This document shows positions 3,834 through 5,437 of a stretch of 5,437 nt of DNA, piece by piece. Below the pieces are notes generated by a model that had not been told where the DNA came from, did not search any database, and saw nothing but the letters and a program-made list of their open reading frames with translations. Within the stretch, counting starts at the first letter, position 1. Each line of letters opens with the position of its first letter. The translations under genes and the position numbers were made by a program. The stretch comes from JAAFHS01 sp031396505 (GTDB taxonomy: Bacteria > Pseudomonadota > Alphaproteobacteria > Rhodobacterales > Rhodobacteraceae): contig JANNKX010000138.1 of assembly GCA_031396505.1 (NCBI GenBank), positions 1 through 5,437 on the forward strand. The letters are read 5' to 3'.

Positions 3834-4579
3834 ACGCCCCCACGCCGAACCTCACCCACTGGGCCGAACGCGTCGATCTGGCCGCAGCCTTTCGGTGGAC
3901 CGTGAAACTGAACCTGCATGAGGCTGTGGCGAACCACTTTTCGCTTGCGGTGAATGACGCGGGCACCCGGTTCCTGATCAACCCGAATGGCCGCCATTTC
4001 GCCCGCATCCGCGCCTCCGATCTGGTCGAAATTGATGCCAGTGATCCCACCACCATGACCCGCCCCGATGCCCCCGATCCCACTGCATGGGGCCTGCACG
4101 GGGCCGTGCACCGCGCCTGCCCGCATGCGGTGTGCGTGATGCATGTGCATTCCATGCATGCAACCGTGCTGGCCAGCCTTGCCGACAGCCACCTGCCCGC
4201 CATCGACCAGAATTCGGCGATGTTCTTTGGCCGCCACATCGTCGATGAACACTACGGCGGCATGGCCTTTGCCGATGAGGCCGCGCGCTGTGCCACCCTG
4301 CTTTCGGACCCGAAGATCACCACGGTGGTGATGGGCAACCATGGCGTGCTGATCATTGGCCGCACGGTTGCCGAAACCTTAAACCGGCTAACCTATTTCG
4401 AACGCGCGGCGGAAACCTATATCCGCGCGCTGCAAACGGGCCGCCCGTTGCGCGTGCTGCCCGATACCGTGGCCGAGAAAACCGCGCAGGAATGGGAGGC
4501 TTATCCCGGCTTTGCCGACGCGCACCTGCGTGAAATCAAGGCCATGCTTGATGAAGAAGGCGCAACCTACGCCAGTTGA
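3830..4579 (+). CDS. Class II aldolase/adducin family protein
   Basis: A 249-aa cytoplasmic protein of the class II aldolase/adducin fold, of typical family length. The zinc ligands are visible: HVH (His105 and His107) and a later NHG (His171). NHFSLAV (35-41) corresponds to the loop that in FucA-type enzymes holds the substrate phosphate. The acid that acts in fuculose-phosphate aldolase (Glu in the SSEW motif) appears replaced: this protein reads DPTAWGLH (83-90), with Ala86 at that place. So it may not be a simple sugar-phosphate aldolase and could be a decarboxylase, epimerase-like or other metal-dependent enzyme; this is inference. The start at 3830 overlaps the stop of the upstream hydrolase (ATGA), indicating one operon. 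It converges on the ABC ATPase gene, 65 bases away. Confidence 0.92.
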   Translation: MNAPTPNLTHWAERVDLAAAFRWTVKLNLHEAVANHFSLAVNDAGTRFLINPNGRHFARIRASDLVEIDASDPTTMTRPDAPDPTAWGLHGAVHRACPHAVCVMHVHSMHATVLASLADSHLPAIDQNSAMFFGRHIVDEHYGGMAFADEAARCATLLSDPKITTVVMGNHGVLIIGRTVAETLNRLTYFERAAETYIRALQTGRPLRVLPDTVAEKTAQEWEAYPGFADAHLREIKAMLDEEGATYAS

Positions 4580-4644
4580 GCTCGCGCGCGATCCATCACG
4601 CAAGAAAAGCAAACTGCCCATCCTGAGCAATGGCCCAGCGCCCT
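4580..4644. other. Convergent gap between aldolase and ABC ATPase genes
   Basis: These 65 bases separate two gene ends facing each other. I looked for a hairpin with a T run on either strand and saw none; the GC-rich stretch at 4580-4593 (alternating GC) is only weakly self-complementary. Termination may rely on Rho or on structure inside the coding ends. Confidence 0.4.
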
Positions 4645-5437
4645 TCAGTTGCCCGCTGCCGCCATCCGGCGGCTGTTCAGCACGCCTTCCAGCCAGCCCA
4701 GCCGCATTTCCGGCACCGATGAGAGCAGCAAATCCGTGTAATCGTCAAACGGCGGGGCAAGCACATCCGACTTCTGCCCGTACCGCACCACCGCCCCCCG
4801 GTACATCACCGCGATCCGGTCGGCGATGGCGCGCACCGTCGCCAGATCATGCGTGATGAACAGATAAGCCACGCCTTCCGCCGCCTGCAGATTGAGCAGC
4901 AGCTTCAAAATCCCGTCCGCCACCAGCGGGTCCAGCGCGGATGTCACCTCATCACAGATGATCAGCTTGGGCTTCGCCGCCAGTGCCCGCGCGATGCAGA
5001 CCCGTTGTTTCTGCCCGCCCGACAATTCCGCCGGATACCGATCGGCAAAACCGCGCCCCATTTCGATCTGATCAAGCAGGTCCTGAATGCGCCGCGCCTT
5101 TTCCGCGCCCTTTAGCCCGAAGTAAAATTCCAATGGCCGCCCGATGATCGTGCCCACCGTCTGGCGCGGGTTCATCGCGGTATCGGCCATCTGATAGATC
5201 ATCTGCACCTCGCGCAGATCGTCCTTGCTGCGCCCCGCCAAACCCGCCGACAACGTGCGCCCGGCAAAGGTAATCCGCCCCGCATTCGGTGGCAGCAACC
5301 CCGTGATCGCCCGCGCCAGCGTCGATTTCCCCGACCCACTTTCGCCTACCACCGCCAGCGTCTGGCCCGGTGCCACCTCAACGCTCACGTTTTTCAGCAC
5401 ATCGAAATTGGTGCCGCGATACCGCGCCGTTACACCT
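4645..5437 (-). CDS. ABC transporter ATP-binding protein, dipeptide/oligopeptide type (5' end outside window)
   Basis: The gene reads leftward and its start lies beyond 5437; 263 codons are visible, with the stop at 4647-4645. It contains one complete ABC ATPase domain: Walker A GESGSGKST (visible residues 31-39), Q-loop Gln82, signature LSGGQ (138-142), Walker B LIICDE (158-163), D-loop SALD, and H-loop His196 in THD. NPRQTVG after the Q-loop and the tail region with DYTDLLLSSVP are typical of the DppD/DppF/GsiA class. The enzyme powers import of peptides or related solutes at the inner membrane together with two permeases and a binding protein not in the window. The reading frame continues upstream of the visible domain with an in-frame VTARYRG strand, so this may be the C-terminal half of a fused two-domain ATPase. 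The Q-loop stretch reads YQMADTAMNP instead of the common FQDPxxSLNP, and Walker B is followed by VTSALD rather than PTSALD. Confidence 0.93.
   Translation of the reverse strand, partial: GVTARYRGTNFDVLKNVSVEVAPGQTLAVVGESGSGKSTLARAITGLLPPNAGRITFAGRTLSAGLAGRSKDDLREVQMIYQMADTAMNPRQTVGTIIGRPLEFYFGLKGAEKARRIQDLLDQIEMGRGFADRYPAELSGGQKQRVCIARALAAKPKLIICDEVTSALDPLVADGILKLLLNLQAAEGVAYLFITHDLATVRAIADRIAVMYRGAVVRYGQKSDVLAPPFDDYTDLLLSSVPEMRLGWLEGVLNSRRMAAAGN

Noticed and set aside
3285..4342. Long open frames antisense to the hydrolase and aldolase genes
   Set aside because: These are expected by-products of GC-rich codon use; the plus-strand frames have complete family motifs.

Overview
The window is about 5.4 kb of GC-rich DNA. 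The gene content (DUF4342 and DUF3309 small proteins, an alphaproteobacterial-type cold-shock protein, a hormone-sensitive-lipase-type hydrolase next to a class II aldolase-like protein, and a peptide-type ABC ATPase) together with GC-ending codons suggests an alphaproteobacterium, most likely Rhodobacteraceae (Roseobacter group). That placement is an inference from family knowledge; no search was run.

Layout. Positions 1-127 hold no recognisable gene. Positions 128-315 form a compact unit: a 31-codon Cys/Trp-rich ORF with a good ribosome binding site, followed by a terminator hairpin. Positions 316-720 contain a non-coding repeat island: a strong hairpin, two 116-bp direct repeats of about 84% identity, an 18-bp perfect inverted repeat enclosing them, and a 21-bp palindrome between them. 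Positions 811-1838 carry four very small genes on the plus strand: DUF4342 (107 aa), DUF3309 (52 aa), a 25-aa hydrophobic peptide and a 66-aa two-helix protein. A perfect FNR-type box lies 58 bases before the DUF4342 start codon. An EcfG-type stress promoter motif (GGAAC-N16-CGTT) lies just before the DUF3309 gene. A cold-shock protein follows at 2003-2209.

The second half is ordinary chromosomal coding sequence. A minus-strand gene (2339-2770) encodes a degenerate receiver-like protein. It is divergent from a plus-strand two-gene operon, an alpha/beta hydrolase and a class II aldolase/adducin protein joined by an ATGA overlap. The intergenic region between them has a perfect DnaA-box sequence. 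A convergent minus-strand ABC transporter ATPase of the dipeptide/oligopeptide class runs off the right edge of the window.

How they may work together. The small-protein cluster looks like an envelope or stress module whose two halves may be switched on by oxygen limitation (FNR box) and by general stress (EcfG-like promoter). The hydrolase-aldolase pair is probably a small catabolic unit, and the neighbouring importer may bring in its substrate; no substrate can be named. No CRISPR array, phage gene, transposase, tRNA or rRNA was seen. The most unusual material is the repeat island, the 31-aa ORF and the two regulatory motifs before the small-protein genes.
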